Part shown: piece after piece, positions 1-10,704 of the stretch
How the letters are laid out: each line of letters begins with the position of its first letter
Numbering within the stretch: position 1 is the first letter of the stretch
DNA from: Photobacterium angustum
GTDB lineage: Bacteria; Pseudomonadota; Gammaproteobacteria; Enterobacterales; Vibrionaceae
Direction: 5' to 3'
Length of the DNA stretch: 64,000 nucleotides
NCBI RefSeq assembly: GCF_002954615.1
Contig: NZ_MSCJ01000001.1
Span: forward strand, 2,232,001 to 2,296,000
The notes under the pieces: model-generated
Databases searched by the model: none
Seen by the model: only the letters and a program-made list of their open reading frames with translations
Told to the model about the DNA's origin: nothing
Position numbers and translations under genes: made by a program

Positions 1-70
1 ACGTAACAGTTTACTTTCATACCGAAAAACTATTTTACATTTTGTTAAAAAACGCATTACAATAATTCAA

Positions 71-87
71 AAGTGGTAAGACCTCTT
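71..87. promoter_or_regulatory. Probable FadR operator upstream of fadE
   Basis: The 17 bases match the FadR operator consensus as I recall it (AACTGGTCNGACCTGTT) at about 14 positions, with the core TGGTAAGACCT. The site lies about 140 bp before fadE. It also sits inside a perfect 7-bp inverted repeat, GGTAAGA-CC-TCTTACC (74-89). FadR represses beta-oxidation genes when long-chain acyl-CoA is absent, which fits the downstream gene. I could not place the -35 and -10 boxes with confidence. Confidence 0.6.
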
Positions 88-225
88 ACCTTGATAATAA
101 TTACCCTACAATTAACAATAAAATGTGTAGCAATGTACTGAACTCTCCATCATGAAGTCAGGTCTAGCTCAATTATTCCTGATGATGTGTAAACAGTCTT
201 AATACACAGATTAAGGAGAATCTCT

Positions 226-2682
226 ATGGTTACGCTTGCGTATGTCATTAGCTTTATCGGTGTTATGTTCATATTGGCGTATCATCGCGCGTCATTAAAA
301 ACCTTTACGGCAGTAATTGCTGCAACACTATTAATCGGTACTGTTTTTTCTATTACAGGAGTTATTAGCTGGTTAATTTTCGCTGCGATTGCGATTCCTC
401 TTAATATCCCAGCTTTACGTAAAAAATATCTCGCCGCTCCTGCATTAAAAGCCTTTCAAGGTGTCATGCCAGAAATGTCTCGTACCGAAAAAGAAGCAAT
501 CGATGCCGGTACTGTGTGGTGGGAAGCTGATCTGTTTGGTGGTAATCCAGACTGGAAAAAGCTCCATGATATTCCAGCACCAACCCTTTCAGCAGAAGAG
601 CAAGCTTTTCTCGATGGACCAGTAAATGAACTTTGCCGTATGGTGAATGATTTTCAAATTACCCATGAACTTGCCGATCTACCACCCGAAGTATGGCAAT
701 ACTTAAAAGATCATAAGTTCTTCGCCATGATCATTAAAAAGCAATATGGTGGACTTGAGTTTTCTGCCTATGCCCAATCCCTAGTACTGCAAAAATTAAC
801 AGGCGTCTCTGCAGTATTATCATCAACCGTTGGTGTTCCTAATTCACTAGGTCCAGGCGAACTGCTTCAACACTATGGTACAGAAGAGCAGAAAAACCAT
901 TATTTACCCCGCTTAGCAGCTGGTCAGGAGATCCCTTGTTTTGCCTTAACTAGCCCAGAAGCAGGCTCAGATGCAGGCTCAATTCCAGATTTCGGTATTG
1001 TGAAAAAAGGTATGTGGCAAGGCGAAGAAGTCCTTGGTATGGAATTAACATGGAACAAACGTTATATCACTCTAGCACCAGTTGCTACGGTACTAGGTCT
1101 TGCCTTTAAACTCTCGGATCCTGACAACTTACTCGGAGATCAAAAAGAGCTGGGTATCACTTGTGCATTGATCCCAACCGATCTAGAGGGCGTTGAGATT
1201 GGCCGTCGTCACTTCCCTCTTAATGTGCCATTCCAAAATGGTCCAACTAAAGGTAACAAAATCTTTGTCCCTATTGATTTTATTATCGGTGGTCAGGAAA
1301 TGGCTGGCCAAGGATGGCGTATGCTCGTGGAATGTCTATCGGTTGGTCGTGGTATTACTCTGCCGTCTAATTCAACGGGTGGATTAAAAACTGCAGCAAT
1401 CGCAACAGGGGCTTATGCTCGTATTCGTCGCCAATTTAAAATGCCTATTGGTAAAATGGAAGGCATTGAAGAGCCACTTGCGCGTATTGCGGGTAATGCT
1501 TATGTCTTAGATGCAGCGAGTACTCTAACCGTCGCTGGTATCGATCTGGGCGAAAAGCCTTCCGTTATCTCAGCGATTGTAAAATACCATTGTACCCATC
1601 GTAGCCAACGCGGTGTGATTGATGCGATGGATATTGTCGGTGGTAAAGGGATCTGTATGGGACCGAGTAACTTTATTGCTCGCGGGTATCAAGGTGCACC
1701 TATTGCTGTCACCGTTGAAGGGGCGAATATTCTAACACGTTCAATGATCATCTTTGGACAAGGTGCAATCCGTTGTCACCCTTATGTATTAGAAGAGATG
1801 AACGCCGCTTATAATGATGATAAAAAACAAGCCTTAGAAAGCTTTGATAAAGCCGTATTTGCGCATGTTGGCTTCGTGATAAGTAATATGGCACGCTCTT
1901 TCTGGTTAGGTATTACCGATGGCTACGGTTCATCCGCACCACGTAAAGATGCAACATCCCGTTATTACCAACAACTTAACCGCTACAGTGCTAACCTTGC
2001 GCTACTGGCTGATATTTCCATGGCAGTGCTTGGTGGTTCATTAAAACGTAAAGAGCGTTTATCTGCCCGTTTAGGTGATGTGCTTAGCCAGCTTTATTTA
2101 TCATCAGCGACGCTAAAACGTTATGCCGATGATGGTTATCAACAACAAGATCTTCCATTAGTACATTGGGGTCTACAGGATTCATTATACCAAGCAGAAA
2201 CAGCCCTTGATGACTTCCTAAGTAACTTCCCTAATAAGTTCATTGCTGGCGCACTACGTGTTGTATTGTTCCCATTAGGTCAACGTCGTATCAAACCAAG
2301 TGATAACTTAGATCATGCCGTTGCTCGTTTAGCACAAACCCCATCAGAAACTCGAGATCGCCTAGGTCGAGGCCAATTCTTAGAAGCATCTGAAGGGAAT
2401 CCAGTCGGTATGATGGAAGCTGCACTTAACGATATTCTTGCCGCTGAGCCGATTTATGATCGAGTTTGTAAAGCAGCTAACAAAAAATATCCGTTTGTAC
2501 AGTTAGGTAATGTTGCCGATAAAGGACTTGAACTCGGTGTGATTGAACATGCTGAAGCAGAGCTATTGCGCCGTGCTGAATTAGGTCGCTTACGTACGAT
2601 TAATGTTGATGACTTTGAGCCAGAACAATTAGCGGCAAAGACAACACCAAATGCTGATTGCTCGATCAATAACGCGGCTTAA
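226..2682 (+). CDS. fadE: Acyl-CoA dehydrogenase FadE
   Basis: This is the first dehydrogenation step of fatty-acid beta-oxidation: acyl-CoA to trans-2-enoyl-CoA with FAD as cofactor. The 818-residue length is typical of the large FadE type and about twice an ordinary acyl-CoA dehydrogenase. Two hydrophobic segments lie in the first 60 residues (membrane association). The acyl-CoA dehydrogenase core follows, with the substrate-binding stretch [14 protein letters not shown] near residue 240 and [18 protein letters not shown] near 500. A C-terminal DUF1974-type extension completes it. A good ribosome-binding site (AAGGAGA) precedes the ATG. It is a single-gene unit that ends at a terminator shared with the convergent gene. 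Confidence 0.95.
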   Translation: MVTLAYVISFIGVMFILAYHRASLKTFTAVIAATLLIGTVFSITGVISWLIFAAIAIPLNIPALRKKYLAAPALKAFQGVMPEMSRTEKEAIDAGTVWWEADLFGGNPDWKKLHDIPAPTLSAEEQAFLDGPVNELCRMVNDFQITHELADLPPEVWQYLKDHKFFAMIIKKQYGGLEFSAYAQSLVLQKLTGVSAVLSSTVGVPNSLGPGELLQHYGTEEQKNHYLPRLAAGQEIPCFALTSPEAGSDAGSIPDFGIVKKGMWQGEEVLGMELTWNKRYITLAPVATVLGLAFKLSDPDNLLGDQKELGITCALIPTDLEGVEIGRRHFPLNVPFQNGPTKGNKIFVPIDFIIGGQEMAGQGWRMLVECLSVGRGITLPSNSTGGLKTAAIATGAYARIRRQFKMPIGKMEGIEEPLARIAGNAYVLDAASTLTVAGIDLGEKPSVISAIVKYHCTHRSQRGVIDAMDIVGGKGICMGPSNFIARGYQGAPIAVTVEGANILTRSMIIFGQGAIRCHPYVLEEMNAAYNDDKKQALESFDKAVFAHVGFVISNMARSFWLGITDGYGSSAPRKDATSRYYQQLNRYSANLALLADISMAVLGGSLKRKERLSARLGDVLSQLYLSSATLKRYADDGYQQQDLPLVHWGLQDSLYQAETALDDFLSNFPNKFIAGALRVVLFPLGQRRIKPSDNLDHAVARLAQTPSETRDRLGRGQFLEASEGNPVGMMEAALNDILAAEPIYDRVCKAANKKYPFVQLGNVADKGLELGVIEHAEAELLRRAELGRLRTINVDDFEPEQLAAKTTPNADCSINNAA

Positions 2683-2720
2683 TCACGACATATTTCATTG
2701 TTGAAGTCAGTTAAAAATAT

Positions 2721-2750
2721 AAAAGGGAAGCTAGCGCTTCCCTTTTATTT
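2721..2750. terminator. Bidirectional intrinsic terminator between fadE and the TIGR03503 gene
   Basis: An 11-bp perfect stem, AAAAGGGAAGC / GCTTCCCTTTT, has a 4-base loop. T-rich sequence follows on the plus strand, and the A run gives a U tract on the minus strand. It separates two convergent genes. Confidence 0.85.
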
Positions 2751-2766
2751 GTTCTCTGACCATTGT

Positions 2767-4005
2767 TTATGAGGGTAAAACAAGGGCTTCTTTTTTCTCT
2801 TTTCGACGCTTTTTAAATACTCGCCAGCCCCATATTCCACTAATGACCAATACGATTATCGCCATATTACCCATCACCATCACGCTAAGTGTTTTTTCAC
2901 GTGAGGATTTTTGCAATTCAATCTCTTTCAATATCTGTTGTCGTTCAAGCTCCGCTTTATCGATAGGCGGAAGCTCCATATGAGTTTCAGAGCGAATATT
3001 ATTAATCACCGCAAAGTGGCTCTCAACTAATGGAAATATCAGCTCGCGTTGGTGCAGCCTATCAGTACCATAGATCCAACCTTCCCACGAATATTTCCCC
3101 GTCTCACCATCAAAAGGCAATCCAATCGATAGCTCAGTTTCATTTGGTAATGTCCGTTGCTGAATAATTTGCTGTTTGATATTTGGTGTACCGTAGCGAA
3201 TATAAGCGGCTAACGATCCTGTAACCAACATATCATCTTGTGGCAATACCACTAACTGGTGAGGTTCTTGCAGCTTATGACTTTTAATGAGAGTGGCTGA
3301 AAACGGTTTAGGGTAAACTAATACTTCTTGCTCTATGGCTCGCGTAAAAACACCATTCATTGATTTAATTACAACACGGTATTTACCCGGCTCAACCGTT
3401 ATCGGAAGAGAAACAGTAAAGATGCCATCCCCTGCCACTTCATCACGATCTTGACCATTATCTTCAAAGTTGCCCACCACTATTGGTTCTGGCTGGGCGT
3501 CATGAACGAGTTGCTGCTCTTTCGATATATAGGGGTAAAATGATACACGTAATTTAACCCGATCTAAAAAGTCACGAACGGTTAAAGGCTGGTCATTCTG
3601 CAAGAGTTTTGCTGAGAACTTTAACACTTCAGATTGGTATAAGTTCTGCGGCAACGTATCTGCTGTTAGGCGAAGATTAGACAACAGGGTAATACGGTTA
3701 TCTTGCGAAACGCGGCCAATTGCTTGCCAAGGTCCAGCCATTGGCTCATCAATCGAAATAATATCGAGATCATTTTCAGAATACCAAGAGACATGCTTAG
3801 GATGACGACTGGAATAATATTTCGTGCCATCCGGCGCAACCAACACCACTGGGCGACTGGGTTGCTCTCGTTTAACCATGAAAGACACTTGTTTTATCGT
3901 TGGATCCACACGGAAACGGTTATCAAGCCACGTCATCCGATCATTATCTTGCGACCAAGCAAATAATGGCCAGACAGCCATACATATTAATAACCGCTTC
4001 AGCAT
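2767..4005 (-). CDS. TIGR03503-family periplasmic/membrane protein
   Basis: This 412-residue protein has an N-terminal signal peptide (residues about 1-18, ending near LFAWSQ) and one transmembrane helix near residues 375-395, followed by a lysine/arginine-rich cytoplasmic tail (FKKRRKEKK). The bulk should therefore lie in the periplasm. A stretch near residue 190 (AGDGIFTVSLPITVEPGKYRV) looks like an extracellular beta-sandwich of the kind also seen in von Willebrand factor-linked proteins. The resemblance is to the TIGR03503 family of marine gammaproteobacteria, whose function is unknown to me. The gene starts 7 bp after dnaQ ends, behind GGAGAG, so it is probably cotranscribed with dnaQ. 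Confidence 0.75.
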   Translation of the reverse strand: MLKRLLICMAVWPLFAWSQDNDRMTWLDNRFRVDPTIKQVSFMVKREQPSRPVVLVAPDGTKYYSSRHPKHVSWYSENDLDIISIDEPMAGPWQAIGRVSQDNRITLLSNLRLTADTLPQNLYQSEVLKFSAKLLQNDQPLTVRDFLDRVKLRVSFYPYISKEQQLVHDAQPEPIVVGNFEDNGQDRDEVAGDGIFTVSLPITVEPGKYRVVIKSMNGVFTRAIEQEVLVYPKPFSATLIKSHKLQEPHQLVVLPQDDMLVTGSLAAYIRYGTPNIKQQIIQQRTLPNETELSIGLPFDGETGKYSWEGWIYGTDRLHQRELIFPLVESHFAVINNIRSETHMELPPIDKAELERQQILKEIELQKSSREKTLSVMVMGNMAIIVLVISGIWGWRVFKKRRKEKKEALVLPS

Positions 4006-4012
4006 AACTCTC

Positions 4013-4738
4013 CTACAGACGCCAAAGAACGTCAGCTTTTTTACCGATCAAATCGAGTCTTTCTTCATGTGAAACTAATTCATCGGCAGAAGCACAGATA
4101 ACCTTTAGCCCTTTTCTCTCACCGACCAAACGCTTTATCGCAAATTCTTTCTCACTATCCCCTTCGTTATCGCCACTTAATTTCAACGATGTTTGACCAC
4201 CCGTCATCATTAAGTAAACGTCAGCAAGGATCTCGGCATCGAGCAAAGCCCCGTGGAGCGTTCGATGCGAGTTATCTATGCCATAACGTGAACAAAGAAT
4301 ATCAAGGTTATTACGTTTACCAGGAAAGAGGCGTTTTGCCATTTCCAAGGTATCCGTTACTTTGCAGATATCTTCCGTTTTCTTAAGATCAGATCCCATT
4401 AACTGGAATTCATAATCCATGAAACCAATATCGAACGATGCGTTATGAGCCACCAGCTCTGCACCATCAATAAAGTCGATAAACTCTTGATGGATGTCAG
4501 CATAGCTCGGCTTACCGATTAAGAACTCATCCGTAATACCGTGAACATCAATCGCTTCAGGATCGATTGGACGATCGGGTTTGATATAAACATGGAATGT
4601 TTTACCCGTTAATTTACGATTAATAATTTCAACCGCACCAATTTCAACAATCCGATGCCCTTCATAATGCGGGCCCGTCATATTCATACCGGTGGTTTCT
4701 GTATCAAATACAATAATGCGTTGGTTAGTGGCTTTCAT
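4013..4738 (-). CDS. dnaQ: DNA polymerase III epsilon subunit (3'-5' proofreading exonuclease)
   Basis: This is the proofreading subunit of the replicative polymerase core, partner of DnaE (encoded at 28.4-31.8 kb) and HolE. The DEDDh exonuclease motifs are visible: VFDTETTG with D12 and E14 (Exo I), HNASFDIGF (Exo II), and the C-terminal H..D motif in [18 protein letters not shown] (Exo III). The length of 241 residues is normal, with a flexible C-terminal segment for alpha binding. It is transcribed divergently from rnhA across about 50 bp, the classic dnaQ-rnhA arrangement. Confidence 0.97.
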   Translation of the reverse strand: MKATNQRIIVFDTETTGMNMTGPHYEGHRIVEIGAVEIINRKLTGKTFHVYIKPDRPIDPEAIDVHGITDEFLIGKPSYADIHQEFIDFIDGAELVAHNASFDIGFMDYEFQLMGSDLKKTEDICKVTDTLEMAKRLFPGKRNNLDILCSRYGIDNSHRTLHGALLDAEILADVYLMMTGGQTSLKLSGDNEGDSEKEFAIKRLVGERKGLKVICASADELVSHEERLDLIGKKADVLWRL

Positions 4739-4789
4739 AGTGGCTTATGTGTCAGACTTAAGTTTTTATCTAGGGCAATACTACCAAAT

Positions 4790-5254
4790 ATGATGAAGCA
4801 GGTAGAAATTTACACAGACGGTTCTTGTTTAGGTAATCCAGGTCCCGGTGGCTATGGCGCTGTACTTAGATACAAGCAACATGAAAAAGAATTAAGTGAC
4901 GGCTTTTTCATGACAACTAACAATCGAATGGAGCTACTTGCAGCCATTGAAGGGTTAGCAAGCCTTAAGGAATCATGTTTAGTTGATCTTACCACTGATA
5001 GCCAGTACGTGCGTCAAGGAATTACGCAGTGGATCCATAATTGGAAAAAACGAGGTTGGAAAACTGCCGATAAAAAACCAGTAAAAAATGCAGATTTATG
5101 GCAACGTTTAGATACAGAAACCCAACGTCATCAGGTGCAATGGCACTGGGTAAAAGGTCACGCAGGTCATCCTGAAAATGAACGTTGCGATGTATTAGCT
5201 AGAGCCGCGGCAGAAAAACCCACGTTTACTGACGATGGTTATCAAGCCAATTAG
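4790..5254 (+). CDS. rnhA: Ribonuclease HI
   Basis: It cleaves RNA in RNA:DNA hybrids (R-loops, primers). The N-terminus [20 protein letters not shown] aligns with Escherichia coli RNase HI (MLKQVEIFTDGSC...). The catalytic DEDD residues are D10, E in NNRMELLA, D in TTDSQYV, and D in [10 protein letters not shown] start further upstream at 4655 is open in frame but adds residues foreign to the family and runs into dnaQ, so I chose 4790 (4793 is the alternative). It gives 154 residues, a normal length. Confidence 0.95.
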   Translation: MMKQVEIYTDGSCLGNPGPGGYGAVLRYKQHEKELSDGFFMTTNNRMELLAAIEGLASLKESCLVDLTTDSQYVRQGITQWIHNWKKRGWKTADKKPVKNADLWQRLDTETQRHQVQWHWVKGHAGHPENERCDVLARAAAEKPTFTDDGYQAN

Positions 5255-6021
5255 TTTGACTTTTTATACGCCGCATCTCTTTTCGCCATTTTATCACAGG
5301 CTTCGGTACGACAATTTACTTGTAACGGAGCCAATTGACGCCTCACTTTCCATTTTGGTTCTATTGGTTTTAATGGGAAAGTACGCTTCCTTGCCACGAT
5401 AAAATACAAACTTCCTACCGCAGACAAGGGTTCTGATAAGATATTTTCCAGCCATGCTGAACACGTTAAATGACGCGTAGAAGGTAATACCGCAAATGTC
5501 TCATGATATATCACCTCATAATTTAGCAACCTAAGCCAATCAATGACTCGAGACGATAAATACATTCTTCCATTCCATGGCGCTTTGTTTCTATTCCACG
5601 GCAATAATCCACAAAACCCATTAACACTTAATGGGTTATTACCACTAAGTAACAGATAACCATCATCAACAGTAACTCTATCAACCTCACGCAATAATCG
5701 ATGAGGATCCGTTGAATAATCGAGCTGATGAATAAGCAAGCACGCATCAAATGACTTTTCAACAAAGGGTAATTCAAAAGACTCAGCTTCGACGTTACGA
5801 TAACTACTGAATTTATCTACACTAATTTGATGTTGGATATTACAATGGTGACTGGTCAGCTCTGCACTTAAGCCACCAAGCTTTAACATATGGTAACCAA
5901 ACAGCTTCGGACACCACTCATCGATTCGAGCTTGTAATAATTGTGCCGCCCATTCACCATTGGTCACATTAGACCAAGAATAAGGCACTTCAATATGTGT
6001 TACTGTACGCGCTGGCTTCAT
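5251..6021 (-). CDS. yafS: YafS-like SAM-dependent methyltransferase
   Basis: This predicted class I methyltransferase has about 256 residues. The SAM-binding beginning is degenerate ([10 protein letters not shown]), and there is an acidic post-beta4 region ([26 protein letters not shown]). The place between rnhA and gloB, on the opposite strand, is that of yafS in Escherichia coli. The substrate is unknown. The open frame extends to 6102, but that would overlap gloB. The ATG at 6021 ([16 protein letters not shown]) starts the conserved part and leaves a 43-bp divergent promoter region. The stop overlaps the end of rnhA by 4 bp. Confidence 0.8.
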   Translation of the reverse strand: MKPARTVTHIEVPYSWSNVTNGEWAAQLLQARIDEWCPKLFGYHMLKLGGLSAELTSHHCNIQHQISVDKFSSYRNVEAESFELPFVEKSFDACLLIHQLDYSTDPHRLLREVDRVTVDDGYLLLSGNNPLSVNGFCGLLPWNRNKAPWNGRMYLSSRVIDWLRLLNYEVIYHETFAVLPSTRHLTCSAWLENILSEPLSAVGSLYFIVARKRTFPLKPIEPKWKVRRQLAPLQVNCRTEACDKMAKRDAAYKKSN

Positions 6022-6064
6022 AATAGTACTGCTCAACACTTGAATAAGGCTGGAGAAGAAATTC

Positions 6065-6823
6065 ATGCTAACAGTTAAAAGCATACCCGCATTTAATGAC
6101 AATTACATCTGGCTCATTCACAACAAAGATAATCACTGTGTCGTTGTCGATCCTGGTGATGCGACTCCGGTTTTAGAAACCATCGATAAATTCGGTTTTA
6201 CCCTTGATGCGATTCTAATTACTCACCATCATCATGATCATATCGGGGGGATAAGTGAACTCAAACGCCGCTTTCCATCAACTAAAGTCGTCGGACCGGT
6301 TAACGAACCAATTCCAGGGCTAACGCAACCAGTAGAAGATGGCGACCAAGTAGATATTTTTGGTGAACGTTTTATGGTGCTTAGTGTTCCAGGTCATACC
6401 TTAGGTCATGTGGCTTATGTCGGGGATGAAAAACTCTTTTGTGGTGATACCCTTTTCTCTGCGGGTTGTGGACGCTTATTTGAAGGCACACCTGCACAAA
6501 TGTTCGATTCACTACAAAAAATTGCTACTCTTCCTGATGAAACAGAAGTTTTTTGTGCTCACGAATACACCGCAAGTAATCTCGCTTTTGCTCTTGTCGC
6601 TGAACAAGATAACCCCCACCTACAGCAATATCGCGATAAAGTGATTCGACTGCGTGCCAACGGAAAATCAACGCTTCCATCAACACTAAGTCAAGAAAAA
6701 CGCATCAATCCTTTTTTGCGTTGCGATCAACCTAGCATCAAGCGTTCTGTTGCTGATAAAGCATATGATAACTCCGATCTTGAGACTTTCGCTGCACTTC
6801 GACGTTGGAAAGATAAGTTTTAA
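6065..6823 (+). CDS. gloB: Hydroxyacylglutathione hydrolase (glyoxalase II)
   Basis: It hydrolyses S-lactoylglutathione to lactate and glutathione in methylglyoxal detoxification. The metallo-beta-lactamase fold motif [10 protein letters not shown] (H54, H56, D58, H59) binds the two-metal centre. Further ligands lie in PGHTLGHV and in [17 protein letters not shown], and the last His in CAHEYT. The C-terminal glutathione-binding segment NPFLR is present near residue 220. The length of 252 residues is normal. It is divergent from yafS and lies 71 bp upstream of mltD, in the Escherichia coli order. Confidence 0.96.
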   Translation: MLTVKSIPAFNDNYIWLIHNKDNHCVVVDPGDATPVLETIDKFGFTLDAILITHHHHDHIGGISELKRRFPSTKVVGPVNEPIPGLTQPVEDGDQVDIFGERFMVLSVPGHTLGHVAYVGDEKLFCGDTLFSAGCGRLFEGTPAQMFDSLQKIATLPDETEVFCAHEYTASNLAFALVAEQDNPHLQQYRDKVIRLRANGKSTLPSTLSQEKRINPFLRCDQPSIKRSVADKAYDNSDLETFAALRRWKDKF

Positions 6824-6894
6824 CATACTAGACCTTGTCACTAAGGTGGTTGGACACGTATTATCTTCAGCCACTTTAGCAATAGACGACAGTT

Positions 6895-8451
6895 ATGAAA
6901 TCACGGATTCTTTTAGCAAGCGTGCTTTTATTAGTTGGCTGTGAAACAACACAGCCTATCACCAAAAAAGCCGAGACTAACGATGTAAATACCGTCGTTG
7001 TAAAACCGACAAATGAAGTTATTCCACCCTTGTTTGAATCCCAACCAGATAAGGTAACTTCAGAAGTAAAAAAAATTACCCCCCAACAACAAAAAAATGT
7101 CTGGGATCGCATTGGCATGCAAATCGATACCCACATCCCGAATAATAAACGTATCCGTTATTACCGTAACTGGTACTTAAAACACCCTCGCAATTTAGAA
7201 ATCATTGCAGAGCGTGCTCAACCTTTCTTGTACTACATTACAGAACAAGTTGAGAAACGCGGTATGCCATTAGAGATTGCCTTACTGCCTATTGTAGAAA
7301 GCTCATTTGATCAAAACGCCTACTCTAGTATGGCTGCTGCAGGTTTATGGCAAATTATCCCCGACACAGGTCGTCGCTTTGGCTTAAAGCAAAATAGTTG
7401 GTACGACGGTCGTCGCGATATTGTGAAATCAACAGATGCTGCATTAAATCTACTGACTTACCTCAATAAAAAGTTTGATGGTAATTGGCAATACGCACTA
7501 GCAGCTTACAATACTGGTGAAGGCCGAGTATTTAATGCCATAAAGAAAAACAAAGCGCTTGGTAAATCAACCGATTACTGGGATTTAGATCTACCGGATG
7601 AAACCAGCAGTTATGTGCCTAAACTTTATGCTGTTGCTGATATTATCAAAAATCAGAAAAAGTACGGCATCACATTACCCGCAATTAGTAACAAACCTGC
7701 GGTTGCAATAGTTAAACCCAATACACAAATCGATCTAGATATTGCGGCAAAGTTCGCAGGTATCAGCACTGCTGAAATAAAGGCACTAAATCCAGCTTAT
7801 CGTCGAGGCGTTACAGCACCTAATGGGTTAAACGATTTATTATTGCCAATAAACAGCGTCAATAAATTTAATCGCGCATTCGCTAATAATAGGAATAAAG
7901 CGTTAATTACTACGACCTACACAGTTAAGTCTGGCGATAGCTTAGGTGTAATAGCCGCCCGCCACAGCACAACAATCAGTGCGATTAAACAAACAAACCA
8001 CCTGAAAACTAGTAATATACGCATTGGCCAAAAACTGAAACTACCATCATCAAGTTATGCCTTAGTTCGTACTCAGCACAACAATGCTATTACTCAAACG
8101 CACCATACCGTTCGTAAAGGCGATAGCTTGTGGACAATTGCACGTCAATACAACACTTCCGTTAAGGCACTAGCGAAAGCGAATAAACTCTCAACAAAAT
8201 CAACGTTACGTTTAGGTCAAAAGCTTAAAGTTGCCTCCAATAAAGTGTCGACAACTGCAGGTAAATCAACCAATAAAGTCAAAACAATCAGTTATAAAGT
8301 AAAAAATGGCGATAGTTTAAGTGTTATTGCACAACGTCACAAAGTGACAGTAAAACAAATAGTAAAATGGAATAATCTCAATAGTAAAAAGTATCTAAAA
8401 CAGGGCCAAACACTTAAGTTGGTTATAGATACAAGCAAGGTTAAAGCATGA
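6895..8451 (+). CDS. mltD: Membrane-bound lytic murein transglycosylase D
   Basis: This is an outer-membrane lipoprotein that cleaves peptidoglycan glycan strands to 1,6-anhydro-muropeptides. The signal peptide ends in the lipobox LLVGC (Cys16). The SLT domain follows, with the catalytic glutamate E135 in PIVESSFD and the conserved AAGLWQIIPDTG and ALAAYNTGEG motifs. Three LysM repeats follow, at about residues 341-384, 402-445 and 464-508, each starting with a TYTVKSGDSLG-like segment and ending in GQKLKL. Linkers are rich in Thr, Lys and Asn. The stop codon overlaps the start of the next gene by 4 bp, so the two are translationally coupled. Confidence 0.95.
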   Translation: MKSRILLASVLLLVGCETTQPITKKAETNDVNTVVVKPTNEVIPPLFESQPDKVTSEVKKITPQQQKNVWDRIGMQIDTHIPNNKRIRYYRNWYLKHPRNLEIIAERAQPFLYYITEQVEKRGMPLEIALLPIVESSFDQNAYSSMAAAGLWQIIPDTGRRFGLKQNSWYDGRRDIVKSTDAALNLLTYLNKKFDGNWQYALAAYNTGEGRVFNAIKKNKALGKSTDYWDLDLPDETSSYVPKLYAVADIIKNQKKYGITLPAISNKPAVAIVKPNTQIDLDIAAKFAGISTAEIKALNPAYRRGVTAPNGLNDLLLPINSVNKFNRAFANNRNKALITTTYTVKSGDSLGVIAARHSTTISAIKQTNHLKTSNIRIGQKLKLPSSSYALVRTQHNNAITQTHHTVRKGDSLWTIARQYNTSVKALAKANKLSTKSTLRLGQKLKVASNKVSTTAGKSTNKVKTISYKVKNGDSLSVIAQRHKVTVKQIVKWNNLNSKKYLKQGQTLKLVIDTSKVKA

Positions 8452-9137
8452 CACCATCCAAAAACCCATTAATTGCTCTTGTAGATCTTTTCCGTTCGCC
8501 GATTGATTGTTTTGCAGCGGTTTATGAACGTCCAAAATGGGCGTTCTTACCCTACATCATTATTATTTTCGGCTCGTTTATCTTCTGGGGGAATTACTTT
8601 AATCACGTTGACCTACCTTGGTTACAACAAGCCTTACAAAGCCAACTAGGCAGTGTGGATGAATCCGTAAAACAAGCGTGGTTAACAAAAGAAGTATTAC
8701 TGGCTGGCGAAGTATTTAGCGATTTTTCAGGTAGAACTGCGGTTATTTTTCTACTGGCATTATGGTTAAAAATGGCTACCAAAGGAAGCCAATATCAACA
8801 CAGTTACGGTAAATGGTTAGCAGCGTCTTGCTTTATCATGTTACCTGCATTTATTGGTGATATTGCGAGTTATATAAATGTTATCTTTAATTCTGCAAAT
8901 ATTCTGCCTAATGCCGCTGATTTAAACAGCATTAATGGACTATTAAAGCTACCGTTAAACAATCCATGGGCACCGTTTGCGACCACAATACCATTGTTAG
9001 CGCCTTGGTATATTGCACTCACTTATGCTGCCGTAGGCGCTTGGACTGACTTCGATCGTCCTAAAGCAATTATTGTTGCTGTATTACCTTGGGCATTAAC
9101 ACTTATCATTTGGCCACTACTGATTATTGTGGCCTAG
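8448..9137 (+). CDS. Yip1-family integral membrane protein
   Basis: This 229-residue protein of the Yip1/YIPF fold has about five transmembrane segments (near residues 28-48, 84-104, 122-148, 175-198 and 206-228). Conserved prolines and the FRSPIDCFAAVYERPKWAF beginning are typical of bacterial Yip1 proteins. The molecular function in bacteria is not established. It overlaps mltD by 4 bp (ATGA), suggesting a linked role at the envelope, but nothing in the sequence says what that is. Confidence 0.75.
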   Translation: MTPSKNPLIALVDLFRSPIDCFAAVYERPKWAFLPYIIIIFGSFIFWGNYFNHVDLPWLQQALQSQLGSVDESVKQAWLTKEVLLAGEVFSDFSGRTAVIFLLALWLKMATKGSQYQHSYGKWLAASCFIMLPAFIGDIASYINVIFNSANILPNAADLNSINGLLKLPLNNPWAPFATTIPLLAPWYIALTYAAVGAWTDFDRPKAIIVAVLPWALTLIIWPLLIIVA

Positions 9138-9157
9138 CAACTTCGTCGCTCGCCTTG

Positions 9158-10009
9158 TTACTTCAACCTAAACGATGCGAGTAGCGGATTATGATCAGAA
9201 GCATCCGTTCTTGGTGCTTCTGATCCCACTAGCGTTAAATCACGATAATACAAATGATCAAGTGGCTTCCCTAATATACGAATACGTTGATCATCCGCAA
9301 ATGATACTTCTTTCAATCCTAGTGAATGCGCAAACGACTTTAACACCTTGATCCGCCCCTGACGCCAAGTATTAAAATCCCCAGCCAAAATGATTGGACC
9401 AACATGATTGGACAACACATCTTTTAGACTATTTAGCTGCGCCTTGTACTCATCAAGCCCTAAAGCAAAGTTCACACCGTGCAAGTTCACAACAACCAGT
9501 GTTTGCCCATTAGAAAGCGAAAATTCTGATAACAACGCTGATTTTGGTAATCGTAACCAAGGCTCCATTGCTAAATAAGCACACGTCTGCTTTGAGTCTA
9601 CTCGAGATAAATTCATCACCCCTGCCGGCGTATCTAGAAAACGAAAAGCATTCGCCATCCGTACCGTCCAGCTATTATCATCAAGGTATGATTTTAAATC
9701 AGTATTTAAGCTCGCTTCTTGCAGTAAAACTAAATCCGTTCCAGCTGAAAAAGACTCTAAAGCCTTACGCCAGTTACTGCGTTGTTGTTTATAGATGTTC
9801 CAGACCGCTACCGTTAATTCACCATCAATATCCAGTGGCGGCGCAATAACACTTTCCATACAACGATACGAGAGGTGTGGAGCAAAGACCTCATTAGTAA
9901 CATCGGGTTGGGTTGATATATCAAAAGAAGCATTAAAAGCACCAAGGCCTAATGCGCCCGCAACCACCCCGACACCAGCAACAAGCTTCGTTTTTGTATA
10001 ACGTGCCAT
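9158..10009 (-). CDS. yafD: YafD-like endonuclease/exonuclease/phosphatase family protein
   Basis: This 283-residue protein has an N-terminal hydrophobic anchor or signal (residues 9-26) and then an EEP-fold phosphoesterase domain. Visible motifs are VAVWNIYKQQR (start of the fold), LVLLQEASL (metal-binding Glu), VNLHGVN, LAGDFNTWR (the GDFN catalytic motif) and the final ASDHNPLLASF (SDH motif). All catalytic motifs are present, so it is probably an active phosphoesterase. The substrate is unknown. It corresponds to yafD (UPF0294) near mltD in Escherichia coli. It faces mltD and Yip1 convergently with a 20-bp gap. AAGG precedes the ATG. Confidence 0.85.
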   Translation of the reverse strand: MARYTKTKLVAGVGVVAGALGLGAFNASFDISTQPDVTNEVFAPHLSYRCMESVIAPPLDIDGELTVAVWNIYKQQRSNWRKALESFSAGTDLVLLQEASLNTDLKSYLDDNSWTVRMANAFRFLDTPAGVMNLSRVDSKQTCAYLAMEPWLRLPKSALLSEFSLSNGQTLVVVNLHGVNFALGLDEYKAQLNSLKDVLSNHVGPIILAGDFNTWRQGRIKVLKSFAHSLGLKEVSFADDQRIRILGKPLDHLYYRDLTLVGSEAPRTDASDHNPLLASFRLK

Positions 10010-10106
10010 ACTAAACCTTAAACAGAGTAAGTCAGCCTATTGGATATAAGCTGACTTATAAAAAATGAAAATTTAAACGCTTGAATATCTGTTTTAGAAA
10101 GGGATA

Positions 10107-10442
10107 TTAGTAATGTTCGCCATTATCATAATAAGCGGTCGCCGTTAATGCGGTAAAAATAACGGCAACATCCTGATCTTTATCATCCAGAGTTTTACGT
10201 ACAGCGGCTGTTATTATAGCTGCAACTTTATCTTGCGTTTCTTGCCCGCGATCAAACCACAATACTTCAACAAACGGGTAAGCATCAGATACCTCTCCGT
10301 CAAAAATAAAAGATGCCGGAATATGCTCTAGAGTAAAGTCTTCACGAGGGCATGACATCAGTGGTTGAAGTTCATCAACAAGCTCTGTTGATAAGGTTTT
10401 CACTGCATCAAACTCTACAGCACGGAAACGAAGATGAGGCAT
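10107..10442 (-). CDS. DUF1904 family protein
   Basis: This is a small cytoplasmic protein of 111 residues starting MPHLRFRAVEFDAVKTLS. The frame is open to 10475, but GGAGAG directly before the ATG at 10442 decides the start. The fold resembles the tautomerase/MIF-like small alpha-beta proteins that DUF1904 is thought to be related to (VEVLWFDRGQETQDKVAAII near residue 70). The N-terminal Met-Pro is what a Pro1 tautomerase would expose after methionine removal, but activity is unproven. It stands alone. Confidence 0.65.
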   Translation of the reverse strand: MPHLRFRAVEFDAVKTLSTELVDELQPLMSCPREDFTLEHIPASFIFDGEVSDAYPFVEVLWFDRGQETQDKVAAIITAAVRKTLDDKDQDVAVIFTALTATAYYDNGEHY

Positions 10443-10704
10443 GAACTCTCCTTGATTAATCAATGTTAGCAACACTAGATTACCACTTAATCTTACCTAA
10501 GCTCGAGATTTTATTGTTAGCGATGGGTCAATCTCTTTGCTTATAAGCGTAATCATACCCCTCCTTTTTTGCTTTTACACCAAGCAATACAATATCAACA
10601 GCAGAATACATTGAAGAATGAATACAATGATAATTTAAATTCGATAAAAGAAATCAATAAACGAGAGTTAAAAAGAACATAGCGGACCTAATAATATCCA
10701 GACG

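Noticed and set aside
4655..4789. Longer N-terminus for RNase HI
   Set aside because: The extra 45 residues overlap dnaQ and are absent from the family. The enzyme's normal start is at 4790.
6022..6102. Longer N-terminus for the YafS-like methyltransferase
   Set aside because: It would overlap the gloB start and remove the room for divergent promoters. The family-like part begins at 6021.
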